DNA of 64,000 bases from Symsagittifera roscoffensis. Its lineage: Eukaryota; Xenacoelomorpha; Acoela; Convolutidae. The first letter of the stretch is position 1, and each line of letters begins with the position of its first letter. Below, piece by piece: positions 13,201 to 26,400 of this stretch. Below the pieces are notes generated by a model. The model searched no databases, was not told the origin of the DNA, and saw nothing but the letters and a program-made list of their open reading frames with translations. Location of the stretch: positions 38,200,686 through 38,264,685 of the forward strand of contig NC_087067.1 in the NCBI RefSeq assembly GCF_963678635.1, in the 5' to 3' direction. The position numbers and the translations under genes were made by a program.

Positions 13201-16200
13201 TCCGGAATTTTTAAAACTGACGAATTTATAAAAATAACAAAAAAAAAGAAATAAATTTTTTAAAGAAATTGTTAGGTAATTGTGATAATTAAACGCACAA
13301 TGAAATGCTCTATTCCAAGCTCAAGGTGAAATTTACACAAAAAAATCAGTGAATTAGTTTGACTGTAAAGCACCATTTCTTGTTAATTGGCATATATTTG
13401 AGATATTATTTTCGCTTTTGAACGAGCTGTGGGTGCATCTTCCTCATTTTACGCCGTCCTGTGTCGCAAAACTAATTTGCTGCGGCATTAGGTTTCAAAA
13501 AAGCATAAACGTTGTTGCGATTGATGCAATCTGACTATTGGAGTTGCTCCAAAAACAACTTTATTTTTTTGAACTCGCGGGTGGTTTTTTTAACACCATT
13601 ATTAAGTTGAAATGAAAACTCTTTAGTTTTTTTCAGGGACCCACGACAATCTTTGAGATTATTTCTTACATTTATCCTTTTAGTGGACAGGTTGAAATTC
13701 GGTTCCTCTTCAACCATCGAATCAGCAGCAGCTTGTTCGAATATCAATGGCCACTCAGCTCAGGATCTTCCATTGAGTTATTTTAATCAAATTTTCAAGG
13801 CTTACGTTTTTACACCCGAGAAATCAACCCTAATATCAAATAGTTCAATTGATTGTTGCGTCTGCATCTCGTTCCGGGTCATCAAACCCTACCGTGTCAA
13901 TCAGAGATTTAGAAGTTTACCTGTTTCCGTTGAAAAACACATTCCCAAAAGTGGAAGTCCCTGTGCATCCTTGGGTTTTTGCCGAAACAGGGAAGATTTT
14001 GGCATTGCGGGCTTTGTCCGATAGCAGGTTGTGCAACTGAACTCATTGGCATGAGGCACTGAAGTTTTTTTTTCGAAATTTACTGAGAGGGACAAGTGCT
14101 TTCGTACTTGACTCTTTAATAATTAATCCTAATGCTATAAGTCTCAGCTTAGATAGTCAAACTTCCTGATAAAAACCAGAGTTGAAACAATAGTTAGAGA
14201 AAAATTAAAATTTAATTAACAAATAGTTAAATATGAACATTGCAAAAATTCAATGAGTCCAAAATTCCAATAGGGATTTGGTCTTTACCCTAGTTTTACT
14301 TTTAAACTAATAGGTTATTTGACGGTAGTCCGCGTCTAAGTGGCTAATTGATTTGTCCACCTATTGATTCTCAGAGTATTGAGTCTGCAGATCGTCAATA
14401 TCCCTGTTGCTGCTTTATTTTCCGGAAATTTTTAAACTGAAGAATGTATAAAAATAACAAGTAACAAAAAAAAAGAAATACATAAAACTTTTCAGCAAAA
14501 TGTTAAGTATTTGTGATAATTGAACGGACAATGAAATGCTCTTTTCCAAGCCCAAGATGCATTTCACAAAAAAAAATTCAGTGAGTGAGTTTGATTGTAA
14601 AGCACCATTTCTTGTTAGTTGGGCTATATTTTAGATATTATTTTCGCATTTGAACGAGCAGTGGGTACAGTTTCATCATTTCACGTCCTCCTGTGGCGCA
14701 AAACTAATTTGCTGCGCCATTTAGTTTCGAAAAGCATAAACTTTGTTGCGATTGAATCATGCTGACTGATAGACTTGCTCCAAAAACAAACTTATTATTT
14801 TGAACTCGGGTGATTTTTTAACACCATTATCAAGTTGAAATGAGAACTGTTTTTTTAACGGATTCACGACAATCTTATAGATTATCTCCTCCGCTTAACC
14901 TTTGGTGGATCAGTTTGAAATTCTGTTCCTCTTCAACCATCAAATTAGCAGCAGGTCGTTCGAATATCAATGGCCACTCAGCTCAGGAACTTGCATTGAG
15001 TATTTTTGATCAAATATTCAAGGCTTACGTTTTTATACCCGAGAAATCATCCCTAATATCAAATAGTTCAATTGATTGTGGCGTCTGCCTCTCGTTCCGG
15101 GTCATCAAACCCTACCGTGTCAATCAGAGATTTAGAATTCTACCTCTTGCCGTTGAAGAAAACATTCCCAAAAGTGGTAGTCCCCGTGCATCCTTGCGTC
15201 TCTGCCGAAACAGGGAAGATTTTGGCGCGTTGCGGGTTTTGTATGATACCAGGTTGTGCAACTGAACTCATTGGCATCAGGCACCGAAGTTTTTTTTGTT
15301 GAAATTTACTGAAAGGGACAAGTGCTGTCGTACTTGTCTCTTTAATAATTAATCCTAATGCTATAAGTCTCAGCTTAGATAGTCAAACTTCCTGATAAAA
15401 ACCAGAGTCGAAACAATAGTTAGAGAAAAATTAAAATTTAATTAACGGATAGTTAAATATGAACATTGCAAAAATTCAATGAGTCCAAAATTCCAATAGG
15501 GATTTGGTCTTTACCCTAGTTTTACTTTTAAACTAACAGGTTATTTGACGGTAGTCCGCGTCTAAGTGGCTAATCGATTTGTCCACCTATTGTTTCTCAG
15601 AGTATTGAGTCTGCAGATCGTCAATATCCCTGTTGCTGCTTTATTTTCCGGGAGTTTTTAAACTGAAGAATGTATAAAAATAACAAGAAACAAAAAAAAG
15701 AAATATATAAAACTTTTCAGGAAAATGTTAAGTATTTGTGATAATCGAACGGACAATGAAATGCTCTTTTCCAAGCTCAAGATGCATTTCACAAAAAAAT
15801 TTCAGTGAGTGAGTTTGATTTTAAAGCACCATTTCTTGTTAGTTGGGCTATATTTCAGATATTATTTTCGCATTTGAACGAGCAGTGGGTACAGTTTCAT
15901 CATTTCACGTCCTCCTGTGGCGCAAAACTAATTTGCTGCGCCATTTAGTTTTGAGAAAGCATAAACTTTGTTGCGATTGATGCAAGCTGACTATTAGTGT
16001 TGCTCCAAAAACAACCTTAATATTTTTGAACTCGAGTGATTTTTTAACACCATTATCAAGTTGAAATGAAACCTTTCTAGTTTTTTTGACAGATTCACGA
16101 CAATATTTTAGGTTATTTCTTTCGCTTAACCTTTGGTGGACCAGTTAGAAATTCTGTTCCTGTTCAACCATCAATTTAGCAGAGGCTCGTTCGAATATCA

Positions 16201-19200
16201 ATAGCCACTCTGCTCAGGAACTTTCATTAAAATATTTTATCAAATATTCAAGGCTTACGTTTTTATACCCGAGAAATCATCCCTAATATCAAATATTTCA
16301 ATTGATTGTGGCGTCTGCCTCTCGTTCCGGGTCATCAAACCCTACCGTGTCAATCAGAGATTTAGAAGTCTACCTGTTGCCGTTGAAGAAAACATTCCCA
16401 AAAGTGGTAGTCCCCGTGCATCCTTGCGTCTCTGCCGAAACAGGGAAGATTTTGGCGTTGCGGGTTTTGTATGATACCAGGTTGTGCAACTGAACTCATT
16501 GGCATCAGGCACCGAAGTTTTTTAACGAAATTTACTGACAGTTGCAAGTCCGTTCGTTTTTGTCCCTTTAACAATTACTCCTATTGCTATAAGTCTCAGG
16601 TTAGATAGTCAAACTTCATGATAAAAACCAGAGTTGAAACAATAGTTAGACAACATTATAAATTTAAATAACGGATAGTTAAATATGAATGTTGCAAAAA
16701 TTGAATGAGCATTAAGTTCCAGTAGGGATGGACCATTACCTAGTTTTTCTTTTAAGCTAACTTGTTATGTGACGGTAGTCCGCTTCTAAGTTGTTAAATG
16801 ATTTGTCCAGCTATTGTTTCTCAGAGTTTTGAGTCTTCAGATCGTCAATATCCATGTTGCTGCTTTTTTTTCCGGAAATCTTAAACTGAAGATTTTATAA
16901 AAAATAACAAGAAACAAAAAAAGAAATATATAAAACTTTTCAGCAAAATGTTAAGTATTTGTGATAATTGAACGGACAATGAAATGCTCTTTTCCAAGCC
17001 CAAGTTGCATTTCACAAAAAATATTCAGTGAGTGAGTTTGATTGTAAAGCACCATTTCTTGTTAGTTGGGCTATATTTTAGATATTATTTTCGCATTTGA
17101 ACGAGCGTGGGTACATCTTCCTCATTTCACGCCCATGTGACGCAAAACTAATTTGCTGCACCCTTTAGTTTCGAAAAAGCATAAACTTTGTTGAGATTGA
17201 TGCAAGCTGACTATTAGTTGCTCCAAAAACAACCTTAATATTTTTGAACTCTGGTGATTTTTTTAACACCATTATTCACGATTATTGAAATGAAAACTCA
17301 TTAGTTTTTTTTGACAGATTCACGACAATCTTTTAGGTTATTTCTTTCGCTTAGCCTTTGGTGGATCAGTTAGAAATTCTGTTCCTCTTCAACCATCAAT
17401 TTAGCAGCAGCTCGTTCGAATATTAATGGCCACTCAGCTCAGGAACTTTCATTAAGTTATTTTATTTAATATTCAAGGCTTACGTCTTTAACCCGAGAAA
17501 TCATCCCTAATATCAAATAGTTCAATTGATTGTGGCGTCTGGGTCTCGTTCCGGGTCATCGAACCCTACCGTGTCAATCAGAGATATTGAAGTCTCTCTG
17601 TTGCCGTTGAAAAAAAAAACATTCCCAAATGTGGTAGTCCCGTGCATCCTTGCGTCTCTGCCGAAACAGGGAAGATTTTGGCGTTGCGGGCTTTGTCTGA
17701 TACCAGATTGTGCAAATGACATCATTGGCATCAGGCACCAAACTTTTTTTTCGAAGTCTACTGACAGGGGCAAGTGCGTTTGTTTTTGTCCCTTTAACAA
17801 TTAATCCTAATGCTGGATCAGTTAGAAATTCTGTTCCTCTTCAACCATCAATTTAGCAGCAGCTCGTTCGAATATCAATGGCCACTCAGCTCAGGAACTT
17901 TCATTAAGTTATTTTATTAAATATTCAAGGCTTACGTCTTTAACCCGAGAAATCATCCCTAATATCAAATAGTTCAATTGATTGTGGCGTCTGCGTCTCG
18001 TTCCGTGTCATCGAACCCTACCGTGTCAATCAGAGATTCAGAAGTCTCCCTGTAACCGTTGAAGAAAGCATTCCCAAAAGTGGTAGTCCCTGTGCACCCT
18101 TGCGTCTCTGCCGAAACAGGGAAGATTTTGGCGTTGCGGGCTTTGTATGATACCAGGTTGTGCAACTGAACTCATTAGCATCAGGCACCGAAGTTTTTTT
18201 CCGAAATTTACTGACAGTTGCAAGTCCGTTCGTTTTTGTCCCTTTAACAATTAATCCTATTGCAATAAGTCTCAGGTTAGATAGTCAAACTTCATGATAA
18301 AAACCAGAGTTGAAACAATAGTTAAACAAAATTATAAATGTAAATAACGGATAGTTAAATATGAACATTGCAAAAATTGAATGAGCATTAAGTTCCAGTA
18401 GGGATGGGACCATTACCTAGTTTTTCTTTTAAACTAACTTGTTATGTGACGGTAGTCCGCTTCTAAGTTGTTGAATGATTTGTCCACCTATTGTTTCTCA
18501 GAGTTTTGAGTCTTCAGATCGTCAATATCCATGTTGCTGCTTTATTTTTTCCGGAAATCTTAAACTGAAGATTTTATAAAAATAACAAGAAACAAAAAAA
18601 GAAATATATAAAACTTTTAAGGAAAATGTTAGTTATTTGTGATAAATGAACGCACAATGAAATGCTCTTTTCCAAGCTCAAGGTGCAATTCACAACAAAA
18701 AATCAGTGAATTAATTTGATTGTAAAGCTCTGTTTCTTATTAATTGGGCTATATTTCAAATATTGTTTTCGCATTGAGCGAGCTGTGGGTACATCTTCCT
18801 CATTTCACGCCCATGTGACGCAAAAACTAATTTGCTGCACCCTTTAGTTTCGAGAAAGCATAAACTTTGTTGCGATTGATGCAAGCTGACTACTAGTTGC
18901 TCCAAAAACAACCTCAATATTTTTGAACTCGGGTGATTTTTTTAACACCATTATGCACGATTATTGAAATGAAAAGTTTTTTTTTGACAGATTCACGACA
19001 ATCTTTTAGGTTATTTCTTTCGATTAGCCTTTGGCGGATCAGTTAGAAATTCTGTTCCTCTTCAACCATCAATTTAGCAGCAGCTCGTTTGAATATCAAT
19101 GGCCACTCAGCTCAAGAACTTTCATTAATTTATTTTCTTAAATATTCAAGGCTTACGTCTTTAAACCCGAGAAATCATCCCTAATATCAAATAGTTCAAT

Positions 19201-19308
19201 TGATAGTGGCGTCTGCGTCTCGTTCCGGGTCATCGAACCCTACCGTGTCAATCAGAGATATAGAAGTCTCATGTAACCGTTGAAGAATCATTCCCAAAAG
19301 TGGTAGTT
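1246..19308. repeat. Large tandem array, left block (about 1220- and 663-bp units)
   Basis: The marker 'gttccgggtcatc' or a close variant recurs near 2028, 3253, 4468, 5133, 6350, 7013, 7677, 8893, 9557, 10775, 11992, 12654, 13873, 15096, 16325, 17549, 18001 and 19223. The spacing is either about 1217-1229 bp (full unit) or about 663 bp (internally shortened unit), with one 452-bp step. From about 4.4 to 12.7 kb the long and short units often alternate, giving a higher-order period near 1880 bp. The 663-bp copies at 6326-6988 and 6989-7651 are nearly identical. Each unit has a core (tcttcaaccatcaa through gtggtagtcccc) that includes a decayed GTPase exon on the minus strand, followed by an AT-rich spacer with polyA/polyT runs. 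The final unit is cut at 19308 by the retroelement. Confidence 0.9.
8869..9060 (-). pseudogene. AIG1/GIMAP-like GTPase exon fossil (one representative of about 40 copies)
   Basis: On the minus strand, an acceptor-like ttcag is followed by an open frame of about 63 codons. It reads as the segment just after the P-loop of AIG1-type GTPases: a residue run matching the switch/G2 area (xTQxCTGTTT), then a beta strand and a G3 box (SLIDTVGFDDPE, of the DTxG type). The frame then stops. There is no P-loop (GxxxxGKS), no G4 and no G5, so a working GTPase cannot be made from it. The same piece recurs in other units, for example 1998-2190, 4444-4635, 17526-17718, 40717-40908 and 53763-53963, with frameshifts in many copies. 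I infer that a gene fragment was caught up in the satellite before it was amplified. The family assignment is from motif memory, not from a search. Confidence 0.45.
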
Positions 19309-20417
19309 GTCACATAGCGCTTCACGCCTATGTTAGTTACTCATTATTAATTACCATAATTGGTGCGAATTAGACTTAAATATCAATGCCATTATATGTC
19401 AATGACAAAGTGTTAAACTCATATTTACTTAATGCAAACAATCAATGAGAAAGTAATTGAATCATTAATTGAGAGAGAGCCATTACAGTAAAACAGCTCA
19501 AAAATAGTAATTAAAAGATTAATCCTCACTCTTATAAATCAAACAGCTTAGACTCAGCTGAGAAGGAGGTAGACATCACGAAGCACATCCCTGAGTCGAA
19601 GATATAGAGCCTAGACCGCGCATCCCTTTATTACTCTCAAACACAATTCCTCATTTCTAATCATTAATTATCATAGCAAGACACGCTATATAACATGGCG
19701 ACTATGAGTGGGATGATGTTACCAACCTTTCAAGACAAGCTGAAGCTGATTGCAAATTAAGAGTGAAAACAAGACGACATCCAACACAAGACGACTCCAA
19801 AAGCCACAAAGCTGAAAAGAAGATCACGGCAGTAACTTGCTCAAACAGAAAAAAAGAGGGGCAAAAACAAAAACTGACTTCAGCCAGTGAGAGACGACAG
19901 CAAGGGGCAAAAGGAAACTTCAACTGTTTTGTGTTGATGACAACTACTACACTTCTCCAGGAAAGTGATACAGTGTACAAAAACAGTTAGTTGAAACTTA
20001 AAACTCTCGGTGCTTAAAGTAAAATTGATGAGTTCTCATTTGAAACTAGTCATTTGAAATCATCCATGAGAACCGCCTGAAAACCTATCCAGTGCTTAAA
20101 TCCTAACCAAATTTCAAAAAAAAATAGTGGAATAATATTAAAGCCGCAAGACAAGTTAACTTAAAAAGGAGATAGTTTAAAATATAGAAACAAGAGTTAA
20201 TTAACTCCTACTCGTAACTAATCATAGTACGAGCTACTCTATATATTTTCTCAAAGACGATAATTGCGTCATTAAATTTTAAGTACCCACTAGGCATTAA
20301 TTGTTTCCACTATATAATAGCAACTGATTCATCTGAAATCAATTTTGAATCAGACTTGACAATCATATAACTGTGATAAGATGGCGCACGCTCAAATCTC
20401 AGTCGAACCATTTGGCG
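19309..20417 (+). repeat. 5' LTR (direct repeat, 1109 bp)
   Basis: The repeat begins tgtcacatagcgc and matches 33889-34997 at a constant offset of 14580 bp. By eye the only difference is t versus a at 19333/33913. The shared segment runs past the gag ATG (20381) to 20417, so the first 12 Gag codons and one further base lie in the repeat. It does not end in the usual CA. The bases next to its end do not give a clear tRNA primer site; the nearest TGG starts at 20413, inside the repeat and inside gag. LTRs that contain the gag start are known, for example yeast Ty1. Confidence 0.9.
20311..20317 (+). promoter_or_regulatory. Candidate TATA box of the retroelement
   Basis: TATATAA lies 64 bp before the gag ATG. 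A start site about 25-30 bp downstream would give a short leader and would put the R and U5 regions in the last 75-80 bp of the LTR. Other TATA-like words in the LTR (near 19688 and 20230) are less well placed. Confidence 0.4.
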
Positions 20418-23400
20418 GAAGCGATAACGAAGATTTCGCCCAATTCGAACAGCTCTTCCAAGGATACGTTGGAGTTGCGGGAATCGCAAATGCTCAGCAA
20501 GCGAATTTTCTACAGTTCCACCTGCGAGATAGCGCTCTGCGATTCTACCAAACACTGCCAGCACTAACAAGAGGCGACGTACCTCTTAGTCTAGCGGCAC
20601 TACGCGACCATTTTTGCAACCCTCAATCGCAAGAGGTCCACGTGCTAAAACTTGAACAATCAAAGTTTGATATCAAGCGAGACTCACCAGAGAATTTCCT
20701 GGTAAACCTCACAAAAAAGGCACAACGAGCCTACCCGACACCGGATCTACCTGCCGTAGCCCCACTCGATGCGGCACTAGTAGGCGCAGCAGCTGATGCA
20801 GACGCAGCGCGTTTCCATGGAGAGACGGCGCAACGTCAAGAACGACTTGACGCAGAAAATGATCATAGGAACAACCAGATTAAACGTCTTTTTATAAAAG
20901 GCATGCCCAACTGGCTCCGTTCGAAGATGATGGAACAACCAGCTGCGACAACAGTACAAGAACTTTGCAACCTGGCACGCAAACAAATGACAATTAGAGA
21001 CGTTTGTCGTAATGAGGATTACCCAGAAGATAGTTTCAATGAAATTGGAGATACAGTTTCTCACAACCTAATCAGTGCGTTGTCAAAACTAACAACAGCC
21101 CAGGAACAAATTGAGAAACAACTCAACGAAGTCCGTAGTGAGCTATCGGATCAGAGAAAAATGATCCAGTCACGACCACAAGGTGACAACGGAAAAACCC
21201 AGCAGAGCTCTCAACTGAATAGCCAAAACACTGGTGGGAATAATAATCAAACTCAACAACAACAAAATCACGGAAATAATGCACAAAGCCAAGGGACTGG
21301 ACAAAGCCCAAACCAGAACAATACATCTGGCCCTAATCAATGGAATGGATATCAAGGGAATGGACAACAAGGATACAATCAAAGAAGGGGTAGATTTGGT
21401 AAAGAAAAAAAGAACGGACAGCAGAGAATTGATGGGGGACACGGAAACCAAGGTTTCCCTGGATTCCAAAATTTGCAGTACCTCCCACAAATGTTCCAGT
21501 TTCCCCCACAGATACCTGGAATTCAACCGAACCCACAGTTCCAACAAAGCCAGAACTATCCTCATACACAACAGAATGTCCAATTCTCTCCGAACCAGAT
21601 GTACCCTCAACAACACCAACAGCAACAAGCGATAGCCACGCAGCCACAACAGAACAACCCGTTTGCCCAACAAGCCTCACAACCAATGATGCAGCAGGTG
21701 CACACGCAAAATCCTAGTACATCAGCAGTACGCACTGGATCAAAGTTCTGTGACCACTGCGGGAAGTTTGGCCATACTATCAGCCAATGTTGGTACAAAC
21801 CCAAGCCACAGGGACAGCAGCAACAGAATTTCCCGTTCCAAATAGAACCAAAAAAACTAATTCAGCCACAAAGTCAGTCAGTCAATTCGTCTAAATCACA
21901 AAAATCACGTAAATTGCTAAAATCACGCAAATCAAATATTCAAGATGTACAAGACGATGAAATTATTGATCTGTACGCAGTCATCCCAACCGAAGGAACA
22001 GTGCTAACTTATATGAAAATAAGATTAGCGCCAAGCTTCCAAAGAAGAGTTCTGATTGACACAGGAGCATGTGCAAACGTAATTTCGAAACAAACATTCG
22101 ATGAAATTAAAAACGAAAAAACACTATTCGCACCCTATAAAACGGCAAAATCAAGCCTCAAGCAAGTGCGAATGGCAGGAGGCCAACTGGTGTCAATTGA
22201 AACTGAAGTAACCATTGAATTCTGTATGGCAGGTATGAACTTTACGGAAACGTTCCTAGTGCTGAATTCAGCGAATTCAACGATCCTGGGAAACCCTTTC
22301 TTTAAAAAACACCATATACATGTCTGCTCAAAATACAATCTACTTCACTTTCCAGACTTGACACTCCAAATCAACGAAATTAAACCCGTCAATGCACCTA
22401 GACGCACTAACCGAGTGAAAAAATTCCCTCTTGTTCTTACTAAGAAACAAATGATTGCACCTCATCAAACAATCATAATCGAATGCCAATTGCAAGATAT
22501 TCTGACTGACATGGAAAAAACGACGGGAATCGTAGTTCCATCACAAGAACTAGAAGAAAAGTGCGAATTGGCAGTAACCTCATCGATAAATGAAGTTACC
22601 AAAAACAATACCGTTTACGTCACTGCATTTAATATGACGGAACATAACTTAACGTTGCCCTTTAAAACCGAAATCGGAAAATTTTCGATACTCACGCTTA
22701 CCGAGTACGAAAATTTAATACAGATCGAGCCGCAAACTTTGGCATTAGCGAAAATGAACCAGCCGGATAATGTCGAACTCGGAATCAATGAAATAATTTC
22801 GCAAAAAACAAGCCCTTCAATAGGCTCAGAACAAAAACCACCACCCGAATACGAGAAATTTTGGTTCCCGACGCCCGAAACGTGCCCTAACCCAGAATCA
22901 CTTCCCAGTATTCAAAGGGAAATTTATGACCAAATCCTCTACTTTCAAGGTCTTGAGAAAATTGAACCAAATAATAACATTCAAGACTGGTTGACCTTTT
23001 TGAGTAACTTTCAGTGGGAGAATTCAGTGTTGACAATTGACCAAAGGTCAGAAGTAGAACATTTGCTCATCGAATATGCGGATATATTTGCCAAACACAG
23101 ATTTGACGTGGGTTATAATTCCGACCTAAAGATCAAGTTGACACCCGAACATCAACGCCCACTGTACACTCAAGGACCACCTACGCCCATCCAACTAAGG
23201 AATGAACTGACGGTTGAACTAGCTCTGATGCACTACTTTGGACTCATAACAACACTGTCACATTCTAAATACAGTAGTCCGTTGTTTGCACATAGAAAGC
23301 CATCTGGAAAATTGCGGATGTTGATTGACCTCCGGCGCATCAATCATTCAATCAAAACGGACTATATAAATAGCAATTTTCCAATATCAAACATGACCGA

Positions 23401-26400
23401 TGCATCAAACCACTTTGCCGGAAAGAGTTTGTTTACTAAATTGGACTGCTCACAAGCATACCATTGTGTGCAAATGGCAGATGACCTTTCGGTCCAACTT
23501 TTGGCATTTAATTTCGGGTCGCGGACGTACGCCTACAAATGCCTAGCCCAAGGTCTAAGCAAATCTGTCACGGGATTCAGTTCATTCATCCGTCACTACC
23601 TCGATCCATGCCTAGCAGCCGATTTGTGCACACAATTCATGGATGATATAGGAAGTGCGGTGAATAATTATGAGGAACTAATACACACGTTAAAGAAAAT
23701 ATTCGAATGCATCCGAAAATCAGGCTTAAAACTTTCACCTAAGAAATGCGAAATAGGAACACAAAGAATGAAATTCCTAGGAAATGTAGTAACGCCACAA
23801 GGAGTTACGCCAGAGGAAACAAAAATTTCCGCATTTCTAAGCAAAATAAAAATGCCAAGAACAGTGAAACAAGTAAAAAGACTCATCGGGTTTGTGCAGT
23901 TTTTTAGGAACTACATGCCGAGTCTTGGTGAAAAACTAATACCATTCTATAAGCTGCTGAAGAAGCAGATCGACTTTGAAATAACTGAACATCACCATAA
24001 AAACCTTGAAACTCTCAAAGCAGACTTAATACAAGCGACCACGTTGACACTCAGACTACCCAAGCCAGGACTGCAGTATGTCATACTTTGCGATGCCATC
24101 TACCACGGGACTGGTTTCGTATTAATGGTCGAGGACTACGTCAAAAACGAGAAAAACGAAGAAATCAAGACGTACGCACCCGTTTCATTTGGTTCTCGGC
24201 TATTCAATACAGCACAGCTGAAATTTTCAATCTACTACAAAGAATTTCTAGCCTTGTATTTCGCACTTGATCACTTCTCGCACTACATCTGGGGATCAGT
24301 CAAACCAGTGATTGTATTAACAGATAATAGAAGTCTGACGCAATTTTTTCAGGCAAAAACCATACCGCCATCAGTGTGGAATTTCCTGGACCGAGTCCTG
24401 TCTTTCAACATCATAATCGCCCACATCCCAGGAACTGCAAACTACGCAGCAGACTTCTTGTCCAGGATGCAAACGGACCCGTCGGCGTCTCTCACACTAA
24501 AACTGACAGACAAAATACCAGTCTGGGAAATTTATGTTGACACAACAGCAAGAGTACCCGATGCATCGCTTAACCTGGTTCAAGCTATCGATGAGGCATT
24601 TTCTGAAACAGAACAGGTCGATGAGGCTCTAGTAGCAAACCTGCAAAGATTAGGACTTTACCAAGCATATCTCGACAAACAAACAACATGTGATAGTCAA
24701 GGAACAATAGAGCCTAAGGCGCTTGTAATGTTAAAGAGACCCACGATGAATGCGATAGAGTATCCAGATCCAGCAGAGAACCACATTGAACTAGACTCCA
24801 AAAATGAGCCAATTGACAGGAAAAAGGAACAACAACAAGATACTGACATTGAAGAAGTAAAAAAGTGGATAAGAACAGGCGAAATACCAGATCTTACGTA
24901 TGCAAATAGCAGACTAAAGAAGTACGCAAAGCAATTCAATCGACTTGTCATCGAAGACGAAGTCCTTCTCCGCAACTTCTACGACGATACTGGTAAAATA
25001 AAACATAAACAGTACTGTGTACCAAAACACATGTGGAACGAAACCCTATACAGAGTCCATAACTCGATGACAGGAGGACATATTGGCATGACACGAACCA
25101 CAGAGGAATTCAGAAGGAGATTCTATTTTCCCGGATTCTCGGAGTTTCTGGTCAACACAGTCAAAAACTGTTTAACGTGCCCGCAGCTTAAAAATGCTTC
25201 GAGTAAACATCAAAAACCACCACTTCAACCACTTTCCTCGTTACAATCATACCCTGGTGACATGATGCAGCTCGATATAGTCGGACCGCTAAAGTCACCG
25301 GTGTACAAGTTTGTTCTAACTGGAATCGACGTTTTTTCAAAATACCTGTTCGCAGCACCAATGACGAACGCAAGCGCTGATACGGTGGCAAGAGAACTAA
25401 CGAAGATGTTCTTCATGCACAGCTATGTGCCAAAAAGGATACTGTCGGACCTGGGAAGTGTATTTACCTCTAAGTTAATCCACGAACTCACAGGCCTTCT
25501 AAACATCAAAATTGGACACGCAACGCTTAAACACCCACAAACCATCGGACTGGTGGAAAGATCCCATGGGGCACTGAAGAGGATCCTCAAACTTAATACT
25601 GACGCCCAATGGACCGATTGGCACCGCTATGTACCACTTGGGACCTTCATACACAAAACGTCATCCTACTCGTCCATCGGATGTTGTCCGAGCACCATTT
25701 TTCACGGGAGAGAGCCTACCAAACCGCTTGATCTCAGATTTTCGACCATAGCATTGGAAATTGCTACGGCTAATGCCGACTTTGTAACCGCGTTACAAGA
25801 CGCGATGCTCGAAAAATTCAAAGAGACTAAAGACAACATCGTGTCATCATATCACAGATACCGGGGATACTACGACCAGAAAGCACTAGCCCAACCGCTA
25901 GTACTTCACTCGTTCTGTCTCCTCCTCAACCCTCTTCTAACAAATCAGTCTGATACCCGGAATAAGTCACTCCAAGTGTGGCTCCCCTTGTATAGAGTGG
26001 AAAAAGTTCTAACTAACAGCAATTACATAGTACGGAAAGTCGGAACCAACCACACACAGTGTGTCCACAGAATCCGACTCCGATCGATTCGACCACAGCA
26101 TCAACCAGAAGACATTGACCCAATCGATGAGGCTCAATTCGTGGTAGATCCGTCACTAAGCAAGTACCGCAGTGAGCCAGGATTATTTGATGACTATCTA
26201 CCTAGACTACTTGACGACGTTCAACCGCAACAAGACAGCGAAATCCAACAAGCAACTCCGACTACCATCCGCTTATCAATACCAATAGGAGGACCACTGG
26301 CACCGGCACCACCCCCTGCAGTAGTTATGGCACCACTGCCACCGGCACCACCGCCTCCAGTAGCACTTCCAGTACCGCCACTATTAGTGCTGCCCCCACC

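Noticed and set aside
1998..18250. Dozens of 60-140 codon ORFs on both strands of the array
   Set aside because: They recur with the unit period, start with non-ATG codons in many cases, shift frame between copies and lack whole domains. They reflect the fossil exon and its shadows, not genes.
19763..19990. 75-codon plus-strand ORF (and its 92-codon opposite-strand shadow) in the LTR
   Set aside because: It occurs in both LTRs as expected for identical repeats, lies upstream of the likely start site, and has low-complexity basic composition with no motif.
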